A DNA stretch of 62,381 bases from Bigelowiella natans CCMP2755. Taxonomy: Eukaryota; Cercozoa; Chlorarachniophyceae. The position numbers were made by a program, and so were the translations under genes. The notes under the pieces are model-generated. The model worked only from the letters and a program-made list of their open reading frames with translations. It ran no database searches and was not told the origin of the DNA. Position 1 is the stretch's first letter. Every line of letters begins with the position of its first letter. Positions 1 through 11,034 of the stretch are shown here, one piece after another. The stretch lies in contig ADNK01001472.1 of the NCBI GenBank assembly GCA_000320545.1, positions 30,001 through 92,381 of the forward strand. The letters are read 5' to 3'.

Positions 1-1389
1 AAGGGGAAGGAGAGGGAGAAGGGGGGTGGATATGCTACATTATAACTGTTAAATATCAGTTTTGAAGCAATGATATCAACTAATTAACATGACGATTAAC
101 TGTACATTCATCATATAGACGTTTGACACATCATTCATTCCCATCAGCGCACATGGAGAGTAGCATCTTTTGCATACCTTGCGTTCGAAAGAGCACCACA
201 TCTCCTGCAGGGGGGGGGGTAGGGAAGAGAATAGTAAGAATCACCACCACAACTAACATGAGCGATTTTGAAAGTTGAAGTAGTAGCTGAGCAGTTATGT
301 GTGACGGGAAAAGCAACGACAGCGAGCCCAGCATCATCACTTCTTCTCATAGAAGAAAACAACATTGTATGTAAAAACTTTTATTTTTCTCTTCCACCTG
401 GTTTGGCGATTCTACTTATTTGCTCCGCTTGTATGCGCTTTCGCTTCGACTCTTTGGAATGATCTAGAAAGGGGAAAAACACCATGGAGTGTGTCAATAA
501 TTAACTATGTACGTACGTGCACGACGAAGATGATGGGCAACGTGAAAGCACTGGCCATTTAGACTCACCGGATAGAAACCCCAAAAACTCTAGCACGGCG
601 ACATTTGACATTGCCTGGGATTTGTTACATTAAGTTTCACGGTCATTAAGCAGCAGCTAGCACAGCCACATATGGATGGACAAACAGACAGCAGTAAATA
701 GCAGCAGCCCTTAAGAATTACTACCTCGGGCAAGGCCAGCAACTGTTGTAGGTAACTTTCAAGACCTTTTTTTCTAGAAGGGTGCAATAATATGTAAAAA
801 ATTATAATCCACACATTGCCCTCTACTAATATTATGCTTGCTCTTCCCTCCATCGCTAATGATCCCCCCCTCCCCAAGTTCCCTCTTGGCAATTTGCCTA
901 TTCTGTAAATACAACCGAGATTCGAGGAAAGCTTCCACCATATTTCCAGTCCATTTTTTCCCTGGCAACTTTGGTTTTTTTTTCAAGTCGCGATTGAGCT
1001 GAGAAAATACAGCGGAGTTGGTGGTGGGAGGTTATAGGTATTCCTCAGAATCGTACGTACGTCCTTTTTTTTAAACATGAATCATTCATAGGTGGTTTTT
1101 GTTGTATGGGGTTAGTGTGCGTGTTGTGCAGGATGGCACAAGGATGGCACAACACGCACGCGCAAAGTACCTTTTTATTTAACATTTCAAATTCACTGTA
1201 ACGTCGAAAGATAGACCTGATGATGATGACAAGAAGCATGTTAGTTTTTTTGGTCCTTCTTAAGCATAGCAACAACAACGAAAATTTTACCACGACATGT
1301 TCGAGACGGAGATGGTAATCTGATGATAATGCACACATAATAAGAAAGATACACAAAAAAGTAATTTTGAGCGTCGAAAACAGCGTTAA
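1..1389. other. no gene recognised
   Basis: No open frame here shows conserved protein sequence or a chain of exons in phase. It holds short purine-rich and homopolymer tracts (poly-C near 210 and 865, poly-T near 975 and 1070). The left edge may be the distal part of a gene outside the window, but nothing supports that directly. Confidence 0.5.
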
Positions 1390-1512
1390 CTAACGTCGCA
1401 GCGATGCTACCATTTGGGTGCACCATTCATCGTCCCACCTCATATGGGCGTAAATTTCTTCTCGAAGTGGAAGCGAGTCCGGTGCCGTAGTATATGTGCC
1501 GCCACGATAACA
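1390..1512 (-). CDS. possible 3'-terminal exon of an unidentified gene
   Basis: On the minus strand an AG acceptor at 1513-1514 opens a frame of about 40 codons that ends at a stop at 1390. The peptide is not low-complexity (RGGTYTTAPDSLPLREEI, then a Trp-rich stretch HMRWDDEWC). Just upstream, near 1620-1680, another short frame contains basic and Gly-rich residues and could be the preceding exon. I do not recognise the family, no start or full exon chain was found, and the frame could be chance. Confidence 0.22.
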   Translation of the reverse strand, partial: CYRGGTYTTAPDSLPLREEIYAHMRWDDEWCTQMVASLRR

Positions 1513-2459
1513 TCTGGAAGAGTTGAAATGTGAGATATACTTGGTGAAGAAGAAGAGAAAGGAAACACAGAGTAACAGGAGAGAGAGAAAGGGTAGAGGG
1601 GGCTGGGGTGTGGGGGGAGGTTTGGATTTCCGACCGGAATTTTTTCCCTGCCCATCTTCATCCACCTTTCCCTGAGTAATACAGTTTCATAGCAATTTGA
1701 TGAAATCGTCTTTTTGTTCCATCAGTTGAACCCCCCCTCAAGAAAGGCACAGAAAAAAATCAATGCATTCTGAAACACCTCAAGGAGGCCAGGAAAAAAT
1801 GGATGTCTGGGAGAAAAATGAGATACCTTGGACGCCATGGTCAGCACTCAAGAACAAATCAATTTCCACTACCGGGCCCTTCCATCATGCACCCCTGTCT
1901 GTTAAAAACGAGGTTGTGTCGCCACTCGGAGAGAGGCGATGTGAAGGATCTGTGCCAAAATACTCGAATTACGAAATTTGGTGGATGAAAAATAGCCTGG
2001 AATTTTTTTATGTCTGCCATTGTCATTGTAATTGTTGCCACAGGGTCCGATCACCGGAAATCTGACAATGGCACACGTTGTTTCAGGACAGTCAACCTGT
2101 TTGAGGCACACCCAGCCATGCAATGTCAGCATGTGGTTCATCATCATTGTTCATTGTTCATTGTCAGCAGTGCCAGTGGTGCATCTTGTTGGAATGTTGG
2201 AGAGAACACGAATCTTGAATCTTGAATCATGCATCATGAATGAATCGTGGGGACAAACACTTGCTTGCTTCCAATTGCAGCTTTGGTTTCTTTCTCTCTT
2301 TGGATCCGGAGAAAACACCACTGGTGGCAGTTTCCCGCCTGGCCGTGTGTGCGACCTCTGCTGACCTTGACAGTGATTCTTTGAAGGCTGAACGGCCAGC
2401 GAGCTCGCAGTGACCGCTTCACAACACTTCCTTCGTTCGCACGACGAGTCTGCTTGGAA

Positions 2460-2718
2460 CAATGAACAATGAACAATGATGGTGAACTGCACTTCCAAAG
2501 TGTTGCAAGACGTTTGCAGTGTTCGAAATGCAGTGCCTCGAACTGGCTTCAGTGAGGACTGTGTGACTGGCAAACAACTGGCTGGTTTTTCAAATTGGCA
2601 TGATTTGGTCATTGTGTTGCAATGACACCAGCGGCAAAACACTGACGGCGCAAGACCTCCACTCTGAACACAAACTTCCTGAAGGCCATGTCCACATGAC
2701 GATCTACGTTTGGATCAT
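2460..2718 (-). repeat. dispersed repeat, copy 1 (inverted relative to copy 2)
   Basis: Read on the minus strand this block aligns almost end to end with 53893-54155 read on the plus strand. I estimate 85-90% identity by eye over about 255 bp, with a few 1-3 bp indels. It ends in short tandem runs of TTGTTCA-type sequence. It carries no convincing gene. Shorter related pieces lie near 3118-3200 and 50378-50462. The pattern fits an old interspersed element; no terminal repeats or target-site duplication were seen. Confidence 0.8.
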
Positions 2719-3117
2719 CCGAGGGGGCCCCCAGCAAAACTCTGGTTTTGGCAGAGTCCGGAGCATCAAAGAACGAAGAGCAGAAGGAAGAATCTGGGCC
2801 CAGAGCCAACCTCATGCGCGAGAGAAGTTTGTTTCTCTCTGCATTCAAGTGAGTGCAATGATGGATGAGGTGGTTGACAGTTTGAACAACCTCAGCATTG
2901 CAAAGAGGACAAACTGAGGAAGAGGGGGGCAGATTGTGAATTTTGGCCCTGCTAGCCTGCTAGCCTGCTTGGTGTCACCACTTCTGGACTTGAACACCAC
3001 ACACGTTGCGTCGCCGCCACGTTGAAGCACGTGGTCACATTGCTTCGTGCACGCTGGATTGCCAATGTGTCAATCTCAACTGTTGCTGGTTTCACACCAC
3101 CAGACCAGTCCAGCAGT

Positions 3118-3200
3118 CAGCCCTCACTGAAGTCAGTTCGAGGCACTGCGACAATCGCAGCATTGCAAGCTGGTCCAGAAGTGTCTTGCAACGTGACTGG
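3118..3200 (+). repeat. partial copy of the same dispersed repeat
   Basis: The stretch contains the diagnostic segment CTCACTGAAGTCAGTTCGAG followed by AGTGTCTTGCAACGTG. These align with the core of the 53893-54155 copy but with a diverged middle. It lies in the gene-poor block downstream of the phosphagen kinase. Confidence 0.55.
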
Positions 3201-4005
3201 AAACGTGGTCAATCATCACGTTTGTTGCCTGTTTTGTTTGTTTGTCTGTTTGTCTTCGTGTGTTCGTCGTCGACTTTTTTTTTCGCTTCTTCTCCTGCGT
3301 CTTCTCCTTCTTCTTCTTTTCTTCTTCTGTGACGCTGGAAGAAAAAGCGTGTTGCCTCTGGGCTTGAGTCCTCACTGAAACATCTCCACACCTCAGTGGT
3401 GCACGTGTCCTCGAAGTGCCGCCAACGCGACCCTCCAGCCCTCCACAGTTCGATGCAACTGGCTAGCTGGGAAGTGAGTGGCTGCACTTCAGTTGTTCAG
3501 TGCCCAGCTCTTTCTCGCTCTGCTAGCTCTGGAGCTAGCTAGCTCTGCACGTGAATTGTGCGACATCATTCATTCTCGAAGGATCAGCAAAACGCACTCA
3601 TCCAGCAGCAACGAGCTGAGTTTGCAATGACGAGCAGTCTAGCAGTTGGAGGGCAGTGAAAGGACACGTTGCAGGATGCACCAATGCGGAGCGCTGCTGG
3701 TGAACAACAACCGTCTAGCTGTGACGACGAAGCTTCGGAATCGAAGCGCACATCATTGACACTATGATTGCGATTGTGAAATCTCACGCACGCGCACTGC
3801 GCTTGCTGTTCGCATCGATCAACGACTGCTGACGCTGCATGATAGACATGCAATACACAATATGCATCATCTGCAATGCATGCATGTGCATCATGCGTGT
3901 TCAGGATGCCATTCTGTGCATGCTGGCCTACAGCACATGTCATGCTAACATGTCCATCACACAAACGTGCTTGTCAACATTTCTTGCACCGAACATGTCG
4001 TAGTA

Positions 4006-5374
4006 CTACCACTGAAAATGCACAAACACAGCGTAGAGTTCGATGCTCTTCACGATATCCTCTGGAGTTGGCTTGGCCTTTTCCTCTGCAACGAGGCACT
4101 CCTTGATACCATTGTATAGGGCAAGGAGAATCTCTGCCTCAGAAATGCAGAAACGAGCAGACGGTGAAATATCAACCGTCCCGTCAACCCCGATAGGAGT
4201 GTGCTCTCCCCCAAGACCACGTACAGAAAGACCAAGAGGCTTCAAAATCTTCTTGGCATTCTTATCAGATCCCCCCTTGGTGAGGTTGGGGAGCTTGATG
4301 TGCACCGAAGCTCTCATACCAGTACCGATGTTGGTTGGACAAGATGTGACGACTCCAAACTCTTCAGACTTAGCACATCCACCATCTATCAGAGATTCGA
4401 TGTAGTCGATAGCAGCCTTCAAGCGATCGAAAACCACGTTAAGAAGAGTTCCCTTTGCCATTGCCATAATACGAAGGTGGTCTTCCTCTCCCACCCAGAT
4501 GACGAAGCCTCTGTCTGCTGAGATGTAGCATCCGCGACCGAAAGGCCAGTCTCGGGCAATACCAGCATCGAGAAGATACTTGTCTGCGGACATATCCTTG
4601 AACATGATATGATCCTTGACAAGAGAATCATATTCCTTCTTATCGATGAAGCTTGGGTGTCCAGGGGTGATCGAAACATACTTTCCACCAAACTTCTCGT
4701 CTGCAATAAGCTTATCGAAGACCTTCTGGAGGTCCTTCTCCATCTGGACGCGATCCTCCTTAGTCATGGCACCAGGCAGAGGAAACTTCTTCAGGTTCCT
4801 TCCAGTGCGCACACGCATCGAGAGATTCTCTTTCACTCCAAGCTTCGCAACATCGAGCTTCTGATCCTCAGGTACACCTTCAAGCTTGGTGATGTCCCAG
4901 TTGGTCACATGCTTTGTCTTCGAAAGATCCACCTGGAAATGCAATATAGCGAGGTTCGTCAATCAAACGAGCAGTAAAAGTAGTAGTAGTTGTATTAGTA
5001 GTAGGTACACGAAAAAACAATCCTGTTTGACACAGCCAATCAATATCATTAGTCACGCACACCTTATGATACTTCTGAAGAGCCGCCTTGAAGAAAGGCT
5101 TCAGGGTCTCGTAGTCATCAGGACGACAAGCGTAGCACCCCATGCTAGAGTCAGGGTTTTGAATACCACTGTTCATGCATTCGAGAAGCTTGGCCTTATT
5201 CTCGTCAGAGAGCGAGTCGTAATACTTCCTGTCGAAGCACTGGAGGGTGATGTTATCCGGCCACTTGGGTTTGAGCTCTTCGATGCTCTTCACGATATCC
5301 TCTGGAGTTTGCTTTTCCGTTGTATTCGTCATTTTTGGCTTTTTGCCAGGCCCGCATCCCATTGCAGATCCCAT
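4006..5374 (-). CDS. arginine-kinase-like phosphagen (guanidino) kinase
   Basis: ATP:guanidino phosphotransferase, moving phosphate between ATP and a guanidino compound as a cytosolic energy buffer. Two exons, 5063-5374 and 4006-4932, join in phase 0 across a GT...AG intron, giving about 412 residues (typical family length about 355-380). The guanidino-specificity loop (DSSMGCYACRPDDYE) has the spacing of arginine kinases rather than creatine kinases. Further landmarks are VRTGRNL, the EEDHLRIMAM block, the active-site signature CPTNIGTGMRASVHIKLP with its reactive Cys, and the flexible loop RGLGGEHT with the Glu typical of arginine kinase. The start MGSAMGC could be N-acylated (Gly2, Cys7), as in some flagellar kinases; this is inference. 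Odd feature: the C-terminus repeats the N-terminal motif TPEDIVKSIE and then runs into a short unrelated tail, as if a second tandem kinase unit had been cut off. The actual substrate is unproven. Confidence 0.95.
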
Positions 5375-6282
5375 CTTTCCTGCTGAAGCAACCTTGAATG
5401 GGTTTTGTAGAGGCTAGTGTTCGTAGATCGAACCGAACAAACCCGTGATGCGACAAGGATTTGTGGGCAAAAATTGTTGTTTTTATCCCATGAATCCTGT
5501 TTTTTCGTAGAAACGCCATGGGCTACGAACCTCTATTCGCACTGTTTGTTCGCAACTTACAGCAAAACTAAGCAAAACGAACGAACCTCACAAACATGAT
5601 TTTTTCGCCACATTTACACAAATATCTGTTAACCGGATTTTTACATCAGTAATAGCATTTTTTTGATGTCGTTTGAATCATTTTGTGGGATAATATCTAG
5701 ATCTAGATCTACTTTTCATCGGAATGGTACCTTCGGTACCTTTGCTGTCATCAATGGGTGCTTAATATTTTGATAAAGTTTTGGCATTTATTTTGTCGTA
5801 CATAGGAATCCGTCGCATGATTTTACTTTTAAAAATTTTCGTATCTATGACACAATCCCAGGTCGTCTCAACCTAAAATTTAGAATTTCATGGTTGAAAA
5901 CGGCAGTTGTATATACTTCAATAATGCATCGCAGTACATGTCTGCGACAATCAAATACGGCAGACTCTCGAAAAAGTGATTTGCGTCCTCCCCTGTCAGG
6001 AGACCACACCTCAAGTCGACGAGGCGTGGAAAGGAAGAACAAAGCACCAAGGAGAGCTCCCTGCCACTCTTTGAACAAAAGTAAGGAAAATTCTTCATAA
6101 AAATCATCACCTTTCGTTGACTTTTAACGCTATGCCGAATGATGACTTAACCATCGATTCGTTCCTCGAATCCGCGAGTAGCCATTCGTTTCGATCTAGC
6201 TATTCCTCCTATCTGCAGCACAGCATGTGGTGAAAAAAACACATTTGCAGCCAGATACCTTGGATCTTCCTTTCTCTTTGAA
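5375..6282. promoter_or_regulatory. divergent intergenic region, phosphagen kinase / DCC gene
   Basis: This AT-rich spacer separates two genes transcribed away from each other, so it should hold both promoters. Palindromic elements lie together: a repeated AGATCT/CTAGAT tract at 5695-5710, and two GGTACC sites three bases apart at 5726-5740, forming a perfect small hairpin. A short frame starting at 6132 (MPNDDLTIDS...) precedes the DCC gene and could be an alternative first exon, but it does not join in phase. Confidence 0.4.
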
Positions 6283-6599
6283 ATGGTGACGGCACCTCTC
6301 GTTATGGGTTTCGTGCTCATTATCGCATTCGTCGTACTAGCGGTCAAACGCGGTCATGTTCAGGTATGTACTCCATTTCGTTTCAGGAATCTTCAATTAG
6401 CTTAATGTCGATATATTTAGGCATGGACTGATATTTTCGTTGGTTCAATTCTTGGGGTCTTATTACTGATAACATCCGTGTTTGAAATCCTGAGAATATG
6501 CCTTCTCCCGCTATCAAAAACAATACTGGTAAGCTCATACCTAAACACCTACATCAATAATTACCCTCCCCCCCCCCCCAAACACACACGGAGAGACAC

Positions 6600-6643
<44 letters not shown>

Positions 6644-8441
6644 GCACGTATGCAGGACACACGCTTCTTCTTATACTTTCGTTTTTTTGTTATGATCCCT
6701 TTTGTTCTAGATTCGGCGAAGGCTGATCCCACCTGGTCATGGGCCTCGTAAACACAGGAGAATTGTCATATTTGATGGTATCTGTGTCCTCTGCAACCGC
6801 TTTGGAGCATTTGTACATGGAAGGTTATCAAAAATGCTTGGCAATTCGATATTAAACATTTAAACCTTAAAGCTAATCTATGCTAAGCACGGTTGTGTCT
6901 GTATGCTGGCAGACTGATCGATACAGGAGCAGTAGATTGGGTAATCATGCTAGTATATTACATATATTATTATGATTATGGGGAATGTGAATAAATGCGA
7001 GTTGGGGAATAAGATTGTTGTTCTCTTTCTATCCCTCTTCCGTGAAACAACCACTATAGGTTCCATTTCAAGACAAAGACAACGAGCACGTGGAGTAATA
7101 ATATTCAAAAGAAGAGGAGAGGAGTACTTAATATTTTCAATATTTTTCGCCGCTCATCCGTCTTCTCGTTCCCGCAGCAATATTTATTCCTATGTTATCT
7201 TTGGCGTTGGCGTTCTTACATCTATTCTTTCGCACATTCCTGTCTCTATCTCTCCTTTTCACTGGTGTTGTCATTCTTACCCTTGCAGCATTCCTGCTCT
7301 GGTGAAGGAGTTCAGCATCAACGAAGCCGACTTACAGGACAGGATATGTGCGATTAGTGGCAACGAAATTCTTTGGGTATGTGTCGTGCGTCATGGAGGG
7401 GGGATTGCAGCTGTTTATATTCCATTTTGTACGAATTCCTCCAGAGCTCGTTCATAACTTCTCTTCTCGTAGACAAATATCGTTTCTCCAAATATTGTTG
7501 TTTTGGGGGTATAACCTTAAGAAGAAAGATGTTTCGAATGGGTTTCCACCCACCACCACCACTAAGGTTTCTTTCTATATTCTTCCTTTTCAGGGTGCTG
7601 ATGCCGTAATCGAAGTATGCCAATGGTGGTAATAATATCATTACGTTTGTAGGGAAGTGAAGATAGAGGCGTCAATATTTGACCATCTTCATCTCTTCCA
7701 TCACTACCTTCAACTTTTATTAATTATCTCAGCGTCTGGCCTTACAACTTAGCATCGCTCGGCAAAATTGTTCCTTTTGCCTTCAGAGATGCAATTTACA
7801 GGACGGTAGAGAATGTTCTTATTTGTTCCTTCTAGATAGTTCCCGTTGAGTCTTAGATGTCACTATAGTTAGTGGTTGTGATGGTGAGGATGATGATATT
7901 CATAGAGGAAAGATGGATGCCCAACGAGTGGTTGTAGTTATACCAAAGATTACTAATACCAACAAACGTATCTCTCCACTCACCCCGAGTAGGTGGCAGG
8001 AGAGCGATATAAGTGGTTTGGAACGCAGGTAGTCTTTGTTTCAAATTTTCCGTACGTGACTCCAAGCTACAAACATCGATAACGATATAAATATTTTTGG
8101 TGAGTGATTTGCGTGTGAAATAATGAAATATCAAACATTGAATCAGATCGTAGCCTAAATGTTGGTGCTTTGTAATATGATATAGCCACTCGATGAGAAT
8201 TTTGCAAAGTATCTCTGCCCATACTACTATATGAACAAGAAGGCCTTCGATGAGAAAGCTCAGGTTCTCTCTTGACAACTGTGCAATAGTATGATCAATG
8301 AGTAATATCAGTCAATTTGTGTTGCAGAAGCGAGCTCTCGAAGCAGAAAAAAGAAGAAAAGAGATTGCAAAGACTATGAAAATGGCCGAAGCGGAAGTAG
8401 AGAGGAAAGCTGCGCTAAGCAAGAAAGGCAAAACCGAGTGA
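6283..8441 (+). CDS. DCC-family (thiol-disulfide oxidoreductase-like) membrane protein
   Basis: Family of thioredoxin-like proteins with a D-G-x-C-x-x-C motif; redox function in eukaryotes is mostly unproven. Exons: 6283-6363, 6421-6528, 6711-6823, 6913-6940, 7060-7094, 7289-7376, 7594-7628, 7733 to about 7820, 8328-8441; all joins checked are in phase. Two hydrophobic segments come first (LVMGFVLIIAFVVLAV; SILGVLLLITSVFEIL). The DCC core follows with the motif FDGICVLCNRFGAF, then VDWVPFQD, a SGNEILWGADAVIEV block, and the family's C-terminal pattern WPYNLASLGKIVPFAFRDAI. A charged Lys/Glu-rich helix ends the protein (TGA at 8439-8441). The donor of the penultimate exon is ambiguous: a stop at 7833-7835 ends the protein if it is unspliced. 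The first exon could lie further upstream. It is convergent with METTL9. Confidence 0.83.
6609..6641 (+). repeat. (GA)n microsatellite in a DCC-gene intron
   Basis: An uninterrupted GA dinucleotide run lies inside the intron between 6528 and 6711, close to its 3' splice site. Confidence 0.9.
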
Positions 8442-9653
8442 TTCACAAAGTGCTCATATAGTTCATGAAAATTCAGTGCGCATATTCAACAGTATAATTT
8501 GGCGGTCAAACGACATGCAATATGAACAAATATGAGGCATCGCCTGCGAGCCGAGAGCTAGTCCCGCTCACGCACGAACGTAACGTTCAAGCTATGCAGC
8601 AAATACATCACTTGCTCGCCATGACTTTTATGCATGATTTGAGTCTACGATAGCTAGGCACCGTCAGCATCGTGCGCTATGACACCGGGCCCAATAATCC
8701 CATTTGAAGATAATTACGGCCATGTCAACAACATCTAGCTAGATATGAATGCATTTGCGCATCTGCCATCTAACTGAAGCGGACGTACGGCCTCGATCTG
8801 CCAGCGAGCATGTCTAGATGTAACAAGCAGGATCAATATGAGCGCAGCTGCGGCAGTCAAGTAGTAGGTACTGGATGCGTAAATCCAGCGCACTTAGTGC
8901 ACATTGCTAGATTGGTGGCCCAGCACGCCTAGCTCCAATGATGTATTCGGATCGGTAGTGGTAATCATTGTTGCCATTGTTTGTTGTGTCCTAGCCACAT
9001 GAAGACAATACAGAACTCTTGCATTATTGATCATTTGCTGGCATACTCATGACACCCTAGCACGTACAACAAATGTACTGCGTCTTTGTGCCGTGCTAGC
9101 TTAATGGGAGCGTACATAACGATGGCCACATTATTTGCCACGAGAAAGAGCACACATCAGACTCAATGCACACACATGATTGTACTAGCTGCGTCTTTGT
9201 AGGTCAATACTAGATTCTAAACTCTACTAATCAGAATGTCATCGCTCTGTTCCATTTACGGAGAAAGTAGAGACTTAAGAGGATGTAGAAATACGAAACA
9301 CCATCAGTGCCATGTCAAGCGTATAATGTGTCTTCTTGGTGTCACCGGAAGAGACATACGGAAGACGGGTCCACCTACGATACGATGCATATGTTAAATT
9401 TCGTGCAATATCGCTCAGTACAATTAACGTTATAAGAGAGCAGAAGAATGCAATGAATTATTATAAAGAAAATAAAACGTACGCGTGGTGTCAATACTAT
9501 GACATAGATGAATATGTAGTAGTTGCAGGAAAAAGCAGTGTAGAAACAGATGATAATATTACAACGGCAATTTGATATAAACATCATGTGAGGAACTCAT
9601 AGCTTCCTGAACCCCCCCCCCCCCTCTCTCTCTCTCTTTCTCTATCTCTCCCC
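8442..9653. other. convergent 3' spacer, CTAG/TGCATG-rich
   Basis: This 1.2-kb spacer lies between the 3' ends of the DCC gene and METTL9. No coding exon chain is visible. It is free of the microsatellites that fill the introns and enriched in words such as GCTAG, CTAGCTAG (about 8740), TGCATG and CACACATG. A poly-C tract followed by (CT)n at 9612-9638 abuts the METTL9 stop. Confidence 0.5.
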
Positions 9654-10814
9654 TCATTTCCTTTTCTTTACACATGCATATGTACACTCGGAGAAGAAAA
9701 ATGCACACCTCCGGAGTTCAAGCTCTGGATGCAGCCGCAGGATCGCCTCCAAAATCACCGCTAATCTCATCTCAAACTGGGGATACTCCACTTCTGTAGG
9801 TATCCTGGCGATGTTCAGTGGGGACAAAGGTGCCCGTAACGATGGCTCGCCCCATTTTGAGCCCCTACGTCCCTCAAGTACAAGTGGCCGGAACGGCACG
9901 ACCGAAGCCACCAGAAGCAACCCCCCGGGCTCGATCCGGCTTACCGCCGATTTGAGTAGAAGCTTAGGATAGTCGCATCGGTCGAGGACATTGAAAAGAG
10001 CAGCTACTGAAAACAGTCTCGGGGGAGCGTCGTCGCCATCCTCATTGATTTCATCACTTAGCATCAGCTCGTCGGGTGAAGACACCACTCGGAAGCCTTG
10101 GGCGCTCAGTACAGTCCTCAGTGACTCTGAGTTCTCGATGCAGACTACATTGCGTCTATCACTAATGCCCAACACTGCTGTGAGTTTGGAGGTGACGGTG
10201 CCCGTACCTGCCCCGATGTCGAGTAGCGTTCGTTGCTGCTGCTGGCGGCCATTAGGTGATGATGAACTATCATCGTCAAGGGCGATAACATCCTGCAAAA
10301 CAGCCCGCAGCTGGGCCTCCGAAGCTACATATAGCGTCTTTAAGCCGACGAAGCCAGCTGCTTCGTACTTGTTCCAGCCTAAGTGTCGCTGCAGCGACCA
10401 ATATACCTGTTGCTTCACATACATCACTATCTGGCCCCACTTACTAGCTGTTGCCTCGGCCGAATCGGCCAAGAATTTCATGAGGCCTGTGTCAGGCGCC
10501 GACTGGACGAAGGATCCAGATGATGCGAGATTATTTGCTGCATCGTGGACACCCTCGTCCAATAAGGTTGAATATGTTTCGCGCTGGGTTGATAACCGTT
10601 CCATTTTCACCTTGTAACGCCGATGAGTAACCCGGTCGCCTTTCTTCGGGGCTGGCGCGTGGATCATTAGATGTTGGATGATGACGGCTAAAACGATGGT
10701 GAATGAGAGAGCAAACGTACTCATGCACATGGTGGCTGGCATGCTGAATATGCAGACTCTCTTTGTCGTCCTACTTCCTCCTCCTCCTCCTCCTCCCTCG
10801 TCGTCGTCTCGCAT
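9654..10814 (-). CDS. METTL9: METTL9/DREV-type protein-histidine methyltransferase
   Basis: SAM-dependent methyltransferase of the DREV family; animal METTL9 makes N1-methylhistidine in alternating-histidine motifs. A single uninterrupted frame of 386 codons, intronless unlike its neighbours (human protein about 318). Residues about 25-50 form one hydrophobic segment (FALSFTIVLAVIIQHLMI), consistent with the secretory or ER membrane location of the family. Motif I is LLDIGAGTGTVTSKL. The acidic ribose-binding end is at VVCIENSE, followed by the DREV hallmark FNVLDRCDYPKLLL and then VVPFRPLV with KWGEP. An acidic, Ser-rich insertion (DDDSSSSPNG) and a polyGln stretch sit just before motif I, and an acidic insertion follows motif II. 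The first codons encode a polyGly run from a (TCC)n tract. It starts about 220 bp from the divergent CSN7 start. Confidence 0.92.
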   Translation of the reverse strand: MRDDDEGGGGGGGSRTTKRVCIFSMPATMCMSTFALSFTIVLAVIIQHLMIHAPAPKKGDRVTHRRYKVKMERLSTQRETYSTLLDEGVHDAANNLASSGSFVQSAPDTGLMKFLADSAEATASKWGQIVMYVKQQVYWSLQRHLGWNKYEAAGFVGLKTLYVASEAQLRAVLQDVIALDDDSSSSPNGRQQQQRTLLDIGAGTGTVTSKLTAVLGISDRRNVVCIENSESLRTVLSAQGFRVVSSPDELMLSDEINEDGDDAPPRLFSVAALFNVLDRCDYPKLLLKSAVSRIEPGGLLLVASVVPFRPLVLEGRRGSKWGEPSLRAPLSPLNIARIPTEVEYPQFEMRLAVILEAILRLHPELELRRCAFFFSECTYACVKKRK

Positions 10815-11034
10815 TCGTCTTTCGAGGGTGCGATTCCGATCCGATATATAAAACAGAGCTCACGAAATCGTACGTTCATGCAATTATTTGTTTTTATTAT
10901 GGTGTTTCCCCCTAATATTGGCCATTATGTTGTCGCAGCATAAAAACCACATACATCTTTGCAGAAACTCAACAATCCTACGAATCACTGCCACTCTCCA
11001 CTCTCTCTCCCCGCATCCAGCGTGGTGCTTGCTA
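10815..11034. promoter_or_regulatory. compact bidirectional promoter METTL9 / CSN7
   Basis: Only about 220 bp separate the METTL9 start (minus) from the chosen CSN7 start (plus), so both transcripts must initiate here. A TATATAA sequence occurs at 10845-10851 on the METTL9 side. The CSN7 frame stays open upstream to 10888, so the spacer could be even shorter. Confidence 0.5.

Noticed and set aside
131-562. Several short overlapping frames at the left end.
   Set aside because: They overlap on both strands, are short, and lack conserved sequence or splice structure.
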